From Albugo candida (lineage: Eukaryota > Oomycota > Peronosporomycetes > Albuginales > Albuginaceae): 64,000 nt of DNA. Location of the stretch: NCBI GenBank assembly GCA_905220665.1, contig CAJNAR010000146.1, forward strand, positions 1-64,000, given 5' to 3'. Positions 11,470 to 22,108 of the stretch are shown here, one piece after another. The notes beneath the pieces were generated by a model. The model saw only the letters and a list, made by a program, of their open reading frames with translations. It did no database searches and was not told where the DNA came from. Position 1 is the stretch's first letter, and the number at the start of each line of letters is the position of its first letter. The position numbers and the translations under genes were made by a program.

Positions 11470-13212
11470 TTTGAAGCGCGCAATGACTAGCTCTTGCAAA
11501 GTTTTTGGGATATGTTGCGAAAGTGTCTGAAGTTCGTCGATTGTCGTGCCTGCTGATGATCTGGTAAGGCCCCAAAGCAGGTGTTCACTTGATCAAGTAA
11601 CATCGGGGTACTTTCAGCTGGTCGCAACAGAAGAGGACTTAGTTGGTGAGGCTTAGCCAAGTTCCAATGTGGATGGATGTCGCTCATTTGCAGGTTTTGC
11701 TTTTGACGCAGGTATTGACGCAGTTTGTTCTTACAGGGTAGACTCCAGACGGTGCGGAGTACTTCATAGCATACATCTTCGTCGTTTGTTTGTGTCTGCC
11801 GGGAAACCTTCAACCATTCGTAGATTGTAATCAGTGCAAAATGAGTAATTCTCAAGTTGATATCCCGAAAAATCATTCCTTGAGGCGTTGGCTGTGCATA
11901 GTTGCAGATGCTCATTTGTTGACGCTGTCGGGACACACCGTGCTCTGCAAGACTATTATCAATAGCTAGGTATAATTCTTCGCAGAACGAAAGAAGGTTG
12001 TTCTTGCTAGTTGGAATGTAGCAACAAACATTTCTTTGTAGGGAATCCATGTTTCGACAATGTGTTCAATCATTACACTTTCTGCACGCAATTCGAAACG
12101 TTTCCAGAGTTTATCGAAGAATCCTTCTGTTTTTCCATAAATGTTTGCCCTCCATTTCTTCATGAAGGCTGTCCATTCTTCTTCTTTTGCAAGGTATGCT
12201 CTGCATTTTTTCACAATGTTTTTTTCAATATACCATACACATAAAGAATTTGGGAAGTAGTAAAGTGTTTTTCTTGAATACCTGAAATTAGCATCAGCTT
12301 GCGACCAACGACAAAACCTTTCGGAGAAGATTCGTCCCTAAAGATCGATCGAAAGAAGTTTTTCGCTGAAGTGTGTGAGGATTGACTCTCAGTAGTCATG
12401 AAAAAAAATGCGACGGAAGATGTTTTATACATTGACGTGCACCCAACGATATGCAAACACGGAGGCTTCAAAGCACTTGTCCTGTATGTGGCATCCACCA
12501 GAAAAATGCCATTGTGACTACAAGCCATCTCTGTTGATCTTGGATGGGCAAAGTACAGGTGGGACATTTTGCCCTCAACATTGCTCACTATTGTTTCAAC
12601 ATCAAATTGCAATCTGCAAAATTTCTTTACAAGGGCATCCATCGGTGTACTGCCATCTAAATTTTTAAAATTTTGACGTAGCAAATGTTGTTCAGATTTT
12701 CAGGAAAAACAAATCCACGATCATTCCGCAAACATGTTTGAATGCTTCTCGTTGGGACCCCAGCATCATACAATCCAACTATTGTTTTTTCAATTTCTGT
12801 TTTGAGTCTAAGGTGAAGAGGATGGGCGCTATTGGAGGTGGGTGGCATACGGTTATGATCCTCTTCAACCATGTGGAAAGGCCAATGCAGTTCATCCTGT
12901 AGGGTCTTTAAGCGGAATGGACGGATGGCAAGTACTGTCGAGGAATTTCGTGCTCTAGTCTCTTCCATCAGACCAAGCCGATTGCGGTAAGACCCTCCGC
13001 GGTCACATTGGTCATGGACCGTACAGTGCCCGTTACGCCGCTTGTAGGATGCTGTTGTCATTACCTCCTAGACTTGGGTGGCAGCAAATTCATTTAATGC
13101 CTTTTCCATCGCTTTGCGAGAACTATTGTCGACTCCAACAAGTTCGGTTGGTGGCTGCATCAGTTTGTTTTGAACATTGACATCAAATTCTTTCGTATAT
13201 TTCGAATTCATT
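11470..13212 (-). pseudogene. MULE-1 transposase (FAR1/MULE-type), frameshifted
   Basis: Minus-strand coding from ATG at 13212 (NSKYTKEFDVNVQNKLMQPP) is interrupted by TAG near 13071, resumes at 13061 and continues through frames ending near 12657, 12211, 11966 and 11487. Recognisable pieces in order are a FAR1-like N-terminal region with HNR and an LK-EI-KTI-LYDAGVPTRSI helix; the DDE catalytic entry LVDATYRT followed by PPCLHIVGCTSMYKTSSV; and a C-terminal segment with ETWIPYKEMFVA. The order and motifs match MULE transposases. At least four breaks make it non-functional. Copia-4 inserted ~100 bp upstream of its start. Confidence 0.78.
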
Positions 13213-13314
13213 TTCTCCTTGAAAGCCGTTATTTATTGCGCAACTCGTTGAATGTTTCTGCATGGTAGGGAGGGAAGCGAGGGAACCCGAAATCGTGGAA
13301 ACGTGTAAGGTATT

Positions 13315-13468
13315 TATTGGAAGATGTCATTTAGCGACCGTGCTGTTTGAAATAGTGCGCGATGTTGTAGATTGAATACGGACAGGTTACATAGGAAATG
13401 CATATGATAAAAGTTAATAACAGTTTCACATTTGCACGAAAAAGAAAACGGCAGTGAGGTGTTTTACA
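13315..13468 (+). repeat. Copia-4 5' LTR
   Basis: It starts tattggaagatgtcattt and ends gttttaca. It aligns end to end with 18008-18161. Confidence 0.88.
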
Positions 13469-13485
13469 GGTTATGAGCCCAAGCC
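13469..13485 (+). other. Copia-4 primer-binding site, initiator-Met anticodon arm
   Basis: The sequence ggttatgagccc is the reverse complement of gggctcataacc, the anticodon stem-loop of eukaryotic initiator tRNA-Met (seen in the yeast gene). This is the copia/Ty5 style of internal tRNA priming. Confidence 0.7.
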
Positions 13486-13549
13486 GACTATCGTTCCCAC
13501 GCGCGCCGAGAACGCTCAAACTACACCAGACAGCCTCGTACAGGTCGAC

Positions 13550-16500
13550 GCATATCCACCCACCGAGACTGCAGTGGCAGATGCTCGTGAGGGGAGAGGT
13601 GTGCCTCTAGTAATGTGAACTCAAAATACTCGAGGCACTGACGGCCATGCAAGAACGCATAAGTCTCCAGGGGATTCCACATATTAAGAGAGAAGAAGAC
13701 GAGCGAATGAGGGGCGCTCAAGAAACCGGTGTATTTCAGTCGGCGTTTGGGAGAAGTTTTGGCTCGTCGCGCATGGAGATGAGCGCGCTCCTACAGACGC
13801 CTCCACCTGTCTAAGCTCCAGTACCAAGAGTACCACATTTTCAGAGCTCGATGTACCGCCAGCATCAGGAATATGCAGCCATGAGGCAAGGTCAAACGAT
13901 TATTGATGCTCAGATGCCGCAGAAAGTACCGATACCACCCAGCACACCTCCATGTCATAACTCACCTCAAATGGCTGGAGTTAGAGTGCCCGATGCTCGG
14001 CAGAGAAATCTGTTTACTCGCCCATTTGATGGAAAGGAGCTCTACGAAGGGCTAGGTTCTAAATTTTTTGATTGGGATCATAGTTAGTTTCGACAGCTGG
14101 TGCTGGCTCAGATGGCGTGTGGTTTCGAGTGGTCAGAAGAAGTCAAGGCTGACTGACCTTCTGGGGCATTAACTGAGTGGCACTGCGGAACCGTATTACC
14201 ACAAGCAACTGGAGACCTGGGGTGGCAGCAGCAACCGACGCTGCAGTACGTCATGGAATGTTTGCACAAGACTTTTCGGACCACTTTCACTCAAGCTCAA
14301 GCAACCAAGCTACTCGCCGCGAGAAAGGACCCGAAGCGTTCTTGGCCCGAGAATTTTCTATATCTAGTCACTGTGAGTGATGCGACGGATGGGGCAGAGA
14401 CGCTAGTGCTCAAAAATATCGTTTTATAAGCATCAACTGACCTACGACACGTACTTATGGCTAAGTACGATAATTATCGCGGGGATTATTTGCAACACGC
14501 CGAGGAGATGGCGCATTTCGCGCAAGCGATTGAAACTGCTGTGCGTGATGCATAGTCTATTGGGAGGGATGTCGTTCTGCATGTAGGAGCAGCACATCCA
14601 CGAAAAGGTACCCGAACTTGTTACAATTGCAACAAAGCTGGTCACATTGATTGTCGTGGAAAGAAAAAAAGGGGTGGAAAAAAAGGACACGAACGTGGTG
14701 TTCATATGACCCTCGCTGTAGTTGATGGTCAAGAAAAGGTTCAAGATCAGTGGATTCTGGACAGCGGTTCCAGTAGACACCTTGTGAATGACGATTGCAT
14801 GCTTGAAGAACCTCGTCATGTTACCGGATGGAAGATCACTGAGTGTCACGATGGTTGGTTCAGTTCTGCTTCATGTAACTGTAGCTGGGGAACCTCGTAC
14901 AGTGCGATTAACTGATGTCCACTTGTCCCATCAATTACGAGGAACATTATATCGTATGGAAAGTTGGAGAAAAGGGGTTTCGAACTTACATATGTGGACG
15001 GTTCTCGGTCACTAGTGCATTCCAGAACTGGTGTGGTGGCGTTTGATGTACTGTAAAAATGAAAGATAATGTGCTAGTGCTTCAAGTCGAATCGAAACGC
15101 TCGAACACGACATCACGCGATGTAAATATGGCGACAATTAATGAAGAGTCGACTGCCATTGATGATAAAGATGTGCAAACTGGCAAGCTGATGCAGTTCC
15201 ATCAACGTATGGCTCATTTGTCGTATGACACTATCGAGCGTATGTGTAAAGACCCGAGATCAGTGATACAGCTGAGTGACAAAAAACGTGTGAACTTTTT
15301 AACCTGCGCGCAGGTAAAGAAAAAAAGAACGATCAGCCGAAACAAGGCACGGGAAGGAATTCACCTATCGACAGAGTTGGCGGAGTGATATGCAGTGACT
15401 TGAAGGGACCGATTACACCGAAGGATGGACTGAGTAATCGCTACCTGATAAACTTCGTTGACCACTAGTCAAACTATTGTCGCATTTTTCTCGCCAAGAC
15501 CAAGGACGCGGCAGCGAAGAAATTTGAATATTTTTTGGTCTTCTTCGAAAAAATGTTTAACTGCCGAGTTCATGTATTGCGCACTGATGGCGGTCGCGAA
15601 TATCAAAATATCGATTTATTCTGCAAGAAAGCGGGGGTTGCGGGACAAGTCTCTGAGCCTAGAAACCAGGCGTCGAATGGAAAGTCACCCCCATCGCTCG
15701 TATCGGAGGCTTCATATGCAGCGATATCAAGGGACTTAAAACACCGGTTGATAGATGTGAAAACAGGTATCTGACCAATTTTGTTGATCACAAAAGCAAC
15801 TTTATAAACTTGGCCAGATGCAAGCTTTTTGCGTGTGGCTTGCCTCGTTATTTCTGGAGAGATGCCGTGGAGTACGCAGCGTGCATACTGACTCCGAGTC
15901 GCGCTAACAAAAACAGGGCATCACATCTCGAAGTATTGACTTAAAAAGTACCAAATTCGAGTTCGATTTTGGCTTTTGGCTCAATATGTACTATGTACAG
16001 AGACGCGCGCAAGGATTCTCTACAACAGCGAGCGCAAGTTGGAATAATCATCGGCAAAATTGATTAGATGAAGGGATTTCGCGTGTATTTGAAGAAGGAA
16101 AGGTTGGTCGTTGTTACTCAGCATGTCAAGAATATCGACTTAGACTGCAGCACAAAGTTTGCATGTTCAGCGTGGAATTGAATCTAGTATCAACAATAGA
16201 GGCGAGACGTCAGAAGGAGATGATGCGAAAATTGCCTTGTCAGATAATGCTGCAGATAAATTGACTCACGACGTTGCGAAAAAGAAGAAGAAAAAGTATT
16301 GGCAAAGATCGTGACATGTGACGCGTTCGACAACAAGAACTCCCACGATTGATGGTCAGCAAAAGGAGATTGCTAAAGAAGTGGTGAATCACATTGCTGA
16401 GTGCGATCCAGCTAACTATGGCGAAGCTATGAAGAGCTCGAAGGCACAAGAATGGAATAAGGCGATGGAAGGAGAAATTTCTGCTTTGATTCGCCTAGGA

Positions 16501-17995
16501 GTATTCGAAGTCAACAAAAGACCTCGAGACAGCAATGCGTTGCACAGCAAGTGCGTTTTCAAGCCGAAGGCAATATTGAGAGATTCAAAGCTCGCCTTGT
16601 TGCATTTGGAAATGAGCAAAACTTCGGAGTAGATTTCTTTCTAACTATTGCGGCGGTCATGGACATATCAACAGTGAAAATTGTGTTGGCTCTGGCGATT
16701 ATTTGGGGAGTTCATGCTCACCATGGCGACGTACCAAACGCATATGGCCAGGCAGACAAAGAAAGTGGGCTGGACATTTTTCTGCATGTACCAGGTGGGG
16801 TAGTGTTTACACATCAAGAACTCCAAGAGTTTGGAGTTAGAAGCCGCAGTGAACTTGTGTTGAAATTGAAGACGACACCATACGGTCTTAAGAAGGCCGG
16901 TCGATTATAGAGCAAATTGCGTCATATGAAACTTACTGAAGCTGGATATGGGCGCTGTATCACGGATATGTTTCTTTATTACAACATTTTTGGCGATAAC
17001 ATCATCGTGGTTGGGATACACGTAGACATCGACAAATGCTGATTTGATTCAACATTTCTTCAAGAGTCTCGCGTCCTTGTCCATCAAGCAGCTTGGACCA
17101 GTCAGAAAATTTCCTGAAATGCGCATCAACACCATCGAGAAAAGCGAATAGGCTCTGGATCAGGAAGAGGCGATCGATGATCTTCTTCGTGATGCGGGGA
17201 TGAGCTTGGTCAAAATTCCGCGCAAGCCAATCGTCGATTATAGCGACGAGGTATCCTTGAGTAACGAAGATTTGCTGCTGGTTCATGGGAGCTATGGTCA
17301 GCCAACAGTCAAAAGTTTTCAATCTCTCGTCAGCAGTCTGCTATGGGAGTCACGTTGCACATGACCCGACATCGCTTTCGCTGTTCATAAGGCAACAAGA
17401 CAAACACATCAGCCAAGTTTTCGCGATTGAAATCTCGCAAAAAGCATCGTACGTTATCTGAAGGGGAGCAAGACGCTCAAGCTGCACATGGTAGCTGACC
17501 CAAGCACTGTTTCTCCGCTGAATTTTGCGTCATTCAGCGATGCAGATTTTGCATGGGACAAGGCGGATCGCAAGTCGCTGACCGGAGCCGTCGTGATGAT
17601 GAATGGCTTCCTTGTCAGCTGGACGTGCAAAAACCAGGGTGGTGTATCGCTGTTCACGATGTAAGCTTTGTTTGTAGCTGCTTCTGACGTGGCAAGAGAG
17701 TTTCTTGGTGTCTGCGAGCTGCTGCATGAGCTGGGATTGGTCATTGTGACCCCGATGCCAATGATGATTGTCAATCAGGCTGCGATCGAGAACCTGGAAG
17801 GTGAGTCATCACCTGCAAAAGCACAGCACATCGACATAAGTGTCAATGTCGTGTGTTATCAAGCGAGACGTGGGTTTATTGTACCACATTACATACCTTC
17901 AGACAAGATGATCGCCGACATATTGGCGAAGGCGTTCGATTCCCACAAGCTCACCAGTCTGAGCGCACTCGTGAGTTTGCAGTACCCACAACACG
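13550..17995 (+). pseudogene. Copia-4 gag-pol, extensively degraded
   Basis: Recognisable islands in pol order: zinc knuckle CYNCNKAGH (near 14610-14650), protease WILDSGSSRHLVND (near 14750), gag-pre-integrase HQRMAHLSYDTIERM (near 15200), integrase GPITPKDG / RTDGGREYQN (15400-15610), RT FGNEQNFGVDF and VPNAYGQADKE (16600-16770), TPYGLKKAG (16880), and RNase H FSDADFAWDKADRKS (17535-17570) with PSDKMIADILAKAF (17890-17940). Frameshifts and stops separate nearly all of them. Part of the integrase N-terminal motif (FVDHKSN) appears twice, at ~15455 and ~15780, so the copy is also internally rearranged. Confidence 0.82.
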
Positions 17996-18007
17996 GCCGA
18001 GAAGGAG

Positions 18008-18161
18008 TGTTGGAAGATGTCATTTACCGACCGGTTTGTTTGAAATAGTGTGCGATGGTGTAGGTTGATTGCGGACAGGTTACATAGGAATTGCATATGA
18101 TAATAGTTAATAACAGTTTCACATTTGCACGAAAAAGAAAGGTGCACGGAGGTCTTTTATA
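18008..18161 (+). repeat. Copia-4 3' LTR
   Basis: It starts tgttggaagatgtcattt and ends cttttata. The SINE target duplication begins at its last base. Confidence 0.87.
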
Positions 18162-18181
18162 GTAGTATGTAGACGCAGGGG

Positions 18182-18201
18182 TCCGTACCCAGCTCAGTTG
18201 A
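18182..18201 (+). repeat. Left target-site duplication of the U6-SINE insertion
   Basis: The 20-bp sequence tccgtacccagctcagttga is identical to 18625-18644. It is the A-box region of the host SINE, so the duplication arose when the 423-bp element inserted there. Confidence 0.92.
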
Positions 18202-18624
18202 GGGTGTACGCCCGTAGTACTTGTATGTAGACACCGTTCTGTTACTACAGTTTGGTGGTTATCTACTCTATTCTAATCACTAGTATGTAACGCTCTGAAG
18301 AGCCCGGTCCAACTCCTGTACAGTTATTTTCTGGTGTCGTTGCCAGCGGTCTTGACACGTCCATATCTTCATTGAGTAGGTTGATATTTACGTGGAAGAA
18401 TCTTTGCATCCGCCGAGGGGCCCCACCGCAGCCCTTTTGCCACCGCCGGGATTCGAACCGGTGCACATATGGTCGGAGCACATGTGAACTAACCGCTAAG
18501 CCCCACGACGGGGTCGAAAATAAAGTGCGATACTTCTCTATTGATGCGTGGCATCCTTGCGCAGGGGCCATGCTAATCTTTTCTGTATCGTTCCAATTTT
18601 TTCGGATGACCACAGAGTGGTTCC
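18202..18624 (-). mobile_element. Chimeric U6 snRNA-SINE retrotransposed insertion (423 bp)
   Basis: Read on the minus strand, the insertion begins exactly with a U6 snRNA (18624 down to ~18517), passes through the U6 oligo-T end (ctttatttt) into a tRNA-like block (~18516-18440) with an A-box-like gggcttagcggttag and a perfect B box ggttcgaatcc, then a ~235-bp unique body and tail ending at 18202. A perfect 20-bp duplication flanks it. The structure fits a LINE-type machinery making a cDNA from SINE RNA and then jumping onto U6 RNA. This mechanism is established for U6-L1 chimeras in mammals; its application here is inference. Confidence 0.87.
18517..18624 (-). ncRNA. U6 snRNA retrocopy (5' half of the chimera)
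   Basis: The minus strand reads ggaaccactctgtgg (5' stem-loop) ... attggaacgatacag ... gattagcatggcccctgcg / caaggatgccacgc, followed by a T-rich end. It contains the core conserved in U6 of all eukaryotes: the AGC triad and the internal stem-loop region. The catalytic ACAGAGA box reads acagaaa, one substitution. At ~108 nt it is full length. Being inside a retrotransposed block, it is a pseudogene rather than a functional snRNA gene, though it shows what the host U6 looks like. Confidence 0.88.
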
Positions 18625-18644
18625 TCCGTACCCAGCTCAGTTGA
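18625..18644 (+). repeat. Right target-site duplication of the U6-SINE insertion
   Basis: A second identical copy of the 20-bp sequence at 18182-18201, after which the host SINE resumes with ttacgcacttgag. Confidence 0.92.
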
Positions 18645-18881
18645 TTACGCACTTGAGAGCACGGACCCCCTGCCGGAGGTCGTTAGTTCGATCCCCGGCA
18701 GTGTGGGCAGCGGTTTGAACCCACCTAAGTAATAAGCTTGGAAATATCTGCCTCCCTAGGTTTGAAGTCAGACTTAAGTGATACTCACACGGTCAGGGGC
18801 TCATGATAGGATAAGGAAGGCAGTTGAAAAATCAGATAAACAGTGTAATGAAATCCTTGACAAAGTAGTATCTAGACGCAG

Positions 18882-19046
18882 TAATGTAGTCACCCTGTCG
18901 ATGAATCATGTTGGTTTACAAAAACTAGCCAATCAGATATGTTTTGTCTGTGGCAATAGTGAAAACGTGTATGGGAATAGCGAAAACGGTCGCTGAATCA
19001 CACAAATTAGCCCAATCGGAGGTGTTTTGTGTGTGGCAATAGTCAT
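18882..19046 (+). repeat. MULE-1 right terminal inverted repeat
   Basis: Reverse complement of 11125-11300, about 85% alike by eye, with the outer end ggcaatagtc at 19035-19044. Its inner end was hit by the SINE, so part of it lies in the target duplication at 18161-18178. Confidence 0.75.
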
Positions 19047-20759
19047 ACTCTTATAGAAAAGGTGGGGGCTAAATAACGACTCCGTTACTAACTATGTGTG
19101 TTTTTGCTGGTCTTGTTGGTCATAACAACATTACAGATACATAGTAGCTGGATATGCTTAGTTTGAAAAGGCTTGAATAGCGCAGGTGAGAGAGAAGTTA
19201 GGACTCAAATAAAGGCGCTTTTCAGTTTTTTTCGAACGTCAGGAACAATAGATTATGGGTTCAAGCTCATGAAGAATGGCAGAGGAGGTGCTACAACAGA
19301 TCATTTACTTAACGTGGAGTTCAGCACGCAATGAATCTGATGAAAGTTTTGCTAAATCACCTCGATATACTTGAAATCCAACATCGAATGTTCAACTGCT
19401 AAGCTGCGGAAATCCAACGATATGGAGGATTCGAAAGATGTTCTTTTCGTCGCGTCGTCGCTCAATCTTTCAGTCAATTCTTCGAGGTGCACACAAGACT
19501 GCTGAAGTTGAGATAATTTTCTAGAGCTTTTTTTCTCGAAAACAGCTTGCACAACCGGATACAAAATATCTGGAAACGCACGAGTTCAAATGCGAATGTA
19601 TGGCGACCAATGGATCGTTTCTGTGAATTACATGCGTTGTTCATAACGATGCAAGCTTCTGGATCGTAAATCAGCTTGGATGGCCATTTCGTGATAAGTC
19701 TAAGACGCCTTCCAGGCGATTACCACAATATCGTGACGATCATCGAGAATATCCAAGGGATGGATTCACTTCGTACAAAATAAATATTACGTAGTTATTG
19801 GAAATATTGATTCGTGTAGAGAAAAGCGGAGTGCATTGATAGCGCAAGAAACATGGGAACCTTGTCTGCGTATAGACTGATCATAAAACGTATATTGTTC
19901 AGTGGTAGCATACCATGTGGGTATGTTTAAAGATGAATTTCCGTAATTCATTCCTTGCGAAAACTGATACTTATTTCGGTAGCACAACGAGTACAAGTGC
20001 AAGCAAAGGAAAATAGAAGTATGCGAGTAAAGTTGCCAAATTCGAGACCTATCTGTATCGAGATGTGTTGTATGTACCGTACTGGATCGAAAATTGATGC
20101 TACATTTGGCTCCATCGGAACGCTTCTACTTGTCGTACTTGTGCTAGTCTTCGAAACAAACGCATAACAAATTGTATAAATTCTGCTGATATCTCACCTT
20201 TTGCATGGATCAAAAGAGAAGCTCTAGTGCTGTGGATGTTCATCATGGCTACCAAATGGTCTGATTGAGAAAGTTGCAGTATCGGATATAAAGAAGGTTT
20301 ATCATCCTTAAATGCAAGCTCCTTGAATGCAAGTCTTTCGAGAATCCAGCATTACAGGGCACTTAAAAGAACAATTATATGCAGGGAACGCCGATGTATG
20401 GCATCTTCATATGTATCTATGAGCGATATAAAGGTTGGCAATTTGAGTGGATGGGCTGATACTGAATAAGATATCAAATAATGATGATGAAGACAACATC
20501 TGGGAATGGTTTTCGTATGGAGAATCATCCCTGAAGCTTTTCTGAATTCCGTTATGTAACAGCCAAGAGTCAATTGTTGCTGGAAGTGATAAACAGCGAA
20601 GTTATGGGACCTATGCACACCGTATTTCAGTGTGGTGCACGGCATATAGTCACTTTATTGACGACTATTGCAGATATGTAGTAACTATCCATGCCACACA
20701 AAAATCCCATTTTAGCGACGATTTCCTCAAATCAAGTCTTCGCTGGAGTTATATTTGTA

Positions 20760-22108
20760 CAGTAGCCGACAAAAAGTATACGTTATTTTTCTATAATCCA
20801 CACCACAAAAAAAAGTGAGAGGACTATCCAGACCTATTACTTTGTGTTTCCGACATCAAACCATTTGTGAAATATGCAGACACGTTGTTTAATAACTGAG
20901 GAGAAAGCTGACATTGTCGGATTTTATTAGGCAGGCTTGAAACAGCGGGAAATCACTGCCCAAACGGGGTTCACCCAGTCAACCATTTCGACAGTGCTAC
21001 AGAACTGGCATAGAAGGGGTACGGTGTAGGGTACCAAGTCAAGAGGAAGACCACCAAAGCTCTCAGGAAGAGACGCAGGTCTATTGGGCGCACTGTGATG
21101 CAGAACTGGCGGGCGCGACTAGCAAAAATCGCGAACAATGCGAACACTCCGGCATCGCCAGGCACAGTCCGTAGCGCCCTCCATGAAATGGAATTCAAAA
21201 GAGCCGCATTGCCGCCAAGAAGCCTTTTTTGACGGATAAGCAACAGGTTAAGATACTGGAGTTTGCTAGGAAATACAAAAGTTGGACATTAGAGAATTGG
21301 AAGAAGGCCATTTGGACCGACGAGCCCACCTTTGAGATTGGCAAGAATACTCGTCAGGTTGTTGTGTGGCGTCGCGTGGATGAAAAGTTCAATTTTGAGT
21401 GCTTGGTCCCAACATTTAGGAGTGGACGGTCCTCGGTGATGATCTGGGGTGCTGTTTTTGGTGAAAGGATTCTACAGATGGTCATCATGCCACCCCGACA
21501 TCGCACTGCCACCGACTTTGTCAATCTGATCTATAATGCTGCACTTGGACCATGGTTGGACGACCAGGATGACAAGAAAGACCTAATTCTTATGGAGGAT
21601 GGCTCGCCAGCCCACCGTAGTAGTGGAGCAAAGACCTGGCGTGAAATGCGGGCGCTTGCAAAGCTAGAATGGCCTGCCCAAAGTCCTGATCTCAACCCCA
21701 TCGAGAATCTGTGGAAGAATCTCAAAGATGCCGTCCAGAACCGTGACAGGCTAAAAAGCGTAGAAGAAATAGCTACCATACTTAGTGAGGAATACCGCAG
21801 GGTATCCCTCGAGATGCTTCGATGCCTAGTAGAGTCAATGCCAAGGCGAATTGCTGCTGTTCTTGCTGCCAATGGTGGATAAAGTCGCTGGGGAACGCTC
21901 CCCAATGGCACGCACAATTTTGACAAACACTGCAATTCCTAAATATAAATACTGTAGCAACGACTTCTAATAGACTTCATTGTCAGCCTTGAGCATTTTT
22001 TAGAATTGTTGTGGCTGTTTGATCATCAAAAAATTGATTCTTTCTCAAGGTTGAAGCGATAATTTGACCGTCATATCAAAAATAACGTAAACTTTTTGTA
22101 GGCTACTG
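20760..22108 (+). mobile_element. Tc1/mariner transposon inserted in Copia-5
   Basis: A 1349-bp element has ~33-bp imperfect terminal inverted repeats (cagtagccgacaaaaagt on the left; the right end is the reverse complement with one or two changes). It is flanked by TA on both sides (20758-20759, 22109-22110), the Tc1/mariner target. It encodes a D,D34E transposase. Copia-5 integrase sequence resumes directly after the right TA. Confidence 0.9.
20874..21882 (+). pseudogene. Tc1-type transposase, N-terminal half broken
   Basis: The C-terminal 217 residues are open (21229-21882) and hold the catalytic triad in TDEPTFEIG, LMEDGSPAHRS and SPDLNPIENLW; the second Asp to Glu spacing fits D,D34E. 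Upstream, helix-turn-helix coding (EKADIVGFY, QREITAQTGFTQSTIS, GTKSRGRPPKLSG) carries two stop codons (near 20928 and 21028) and at least one frameshift. The intact catalytic half with a damaged DNA-binding half suggests an inactive copy. Confidence 0.86.

Larger units (their letters stand above)
13315..18161 (+). mobile_element. Copia-4: old LTR retrotransposon inside MULE-1
   Basis: Direct LTRs at 13315-13468 and 18008-18161 are roughly 87% alike by eye. The terminal dinucleotides are decayed (TA for TG on the left, TA for CA on the right). The 5-bp flanks gtatt (13310-13314) and gtagt (18162-18166) are a plausible degraded duplication. The primer-binding site ggttatgagcccaagcc (13469-13485) matches the initiator-Met anticodon arm. 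The interior is a heavily mutated gag-pol of a different Copia lineage from Copia-1/2/3. Confidence 0.88.
18179..18863 (+). mobile_element. tRNA-derived SINE copy 1, interrupted by the U6-SINE insertion
   Basis: The head (18179-18201) and body (18645-18863) join to a ~240-bp SINE matching the intact copy at 62469-62708. It starts gggtccgt and carries an A-box-like agctcagttg and a B-box-like gttagttcgatcccc, then a tRNA-unrelated body (aataagcttgga, tctgcctccctaggttt, cacacggtcaggggctcatg). It is flanked by an 18-bp duplication with one mismatch: agtagtatgtagacgcag (18161-18178) and agtagtatctagacgcag (18864-18881). The site is the junction of Copia-4 with the right MULE-1 inverted repeat. 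Confidence 0.88.
11104..19046 (-). mobile_element. Mutator-like element (MULE-1) carrying three nested insertions
   Basis: A ~180-200 bp segment at 11104-11306 recurs as an inverted copy at 18882-19046 (about 85% alike by eye; shared blocks include gttttcgttattcccatac and aaaacatatctgattggcta). Between them, on the minus strand, lies a broken MULE transposase (11470-13212). Removing Copia-4 (13315-18161) and the SINE (18179-18863) places the right inverted copy about 120 bp from the transposase start. This gives a normal MULE layout with long terminal inverted repeats. Flanks show only a weak possible ~9-11 bp duplication, so the outer ends are approximate. Confidence 0.72.

Noticed and set aside
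18430..18520. A functional tRNA gene on the minus strand
   Set aside because: A and B boxes are present but the acceptor and T stems do not pair properly, and the block lies inside a retrotransposed insertion with a target duplication.
18517..18624. An active U6 snRNA gene
   Set aside because: It starts exactly at the insertion edge, has no own promoter sequence (upstream is the host SINE), and carries a changed ACAGAGA box.
18645..18720. tRNA gene on the plus strand (also at 62469-62545)
   Set aside because: Two dispersed copies share a long non-tRNA body and have target duplications, so these are SINE heads, not tRNA genes.
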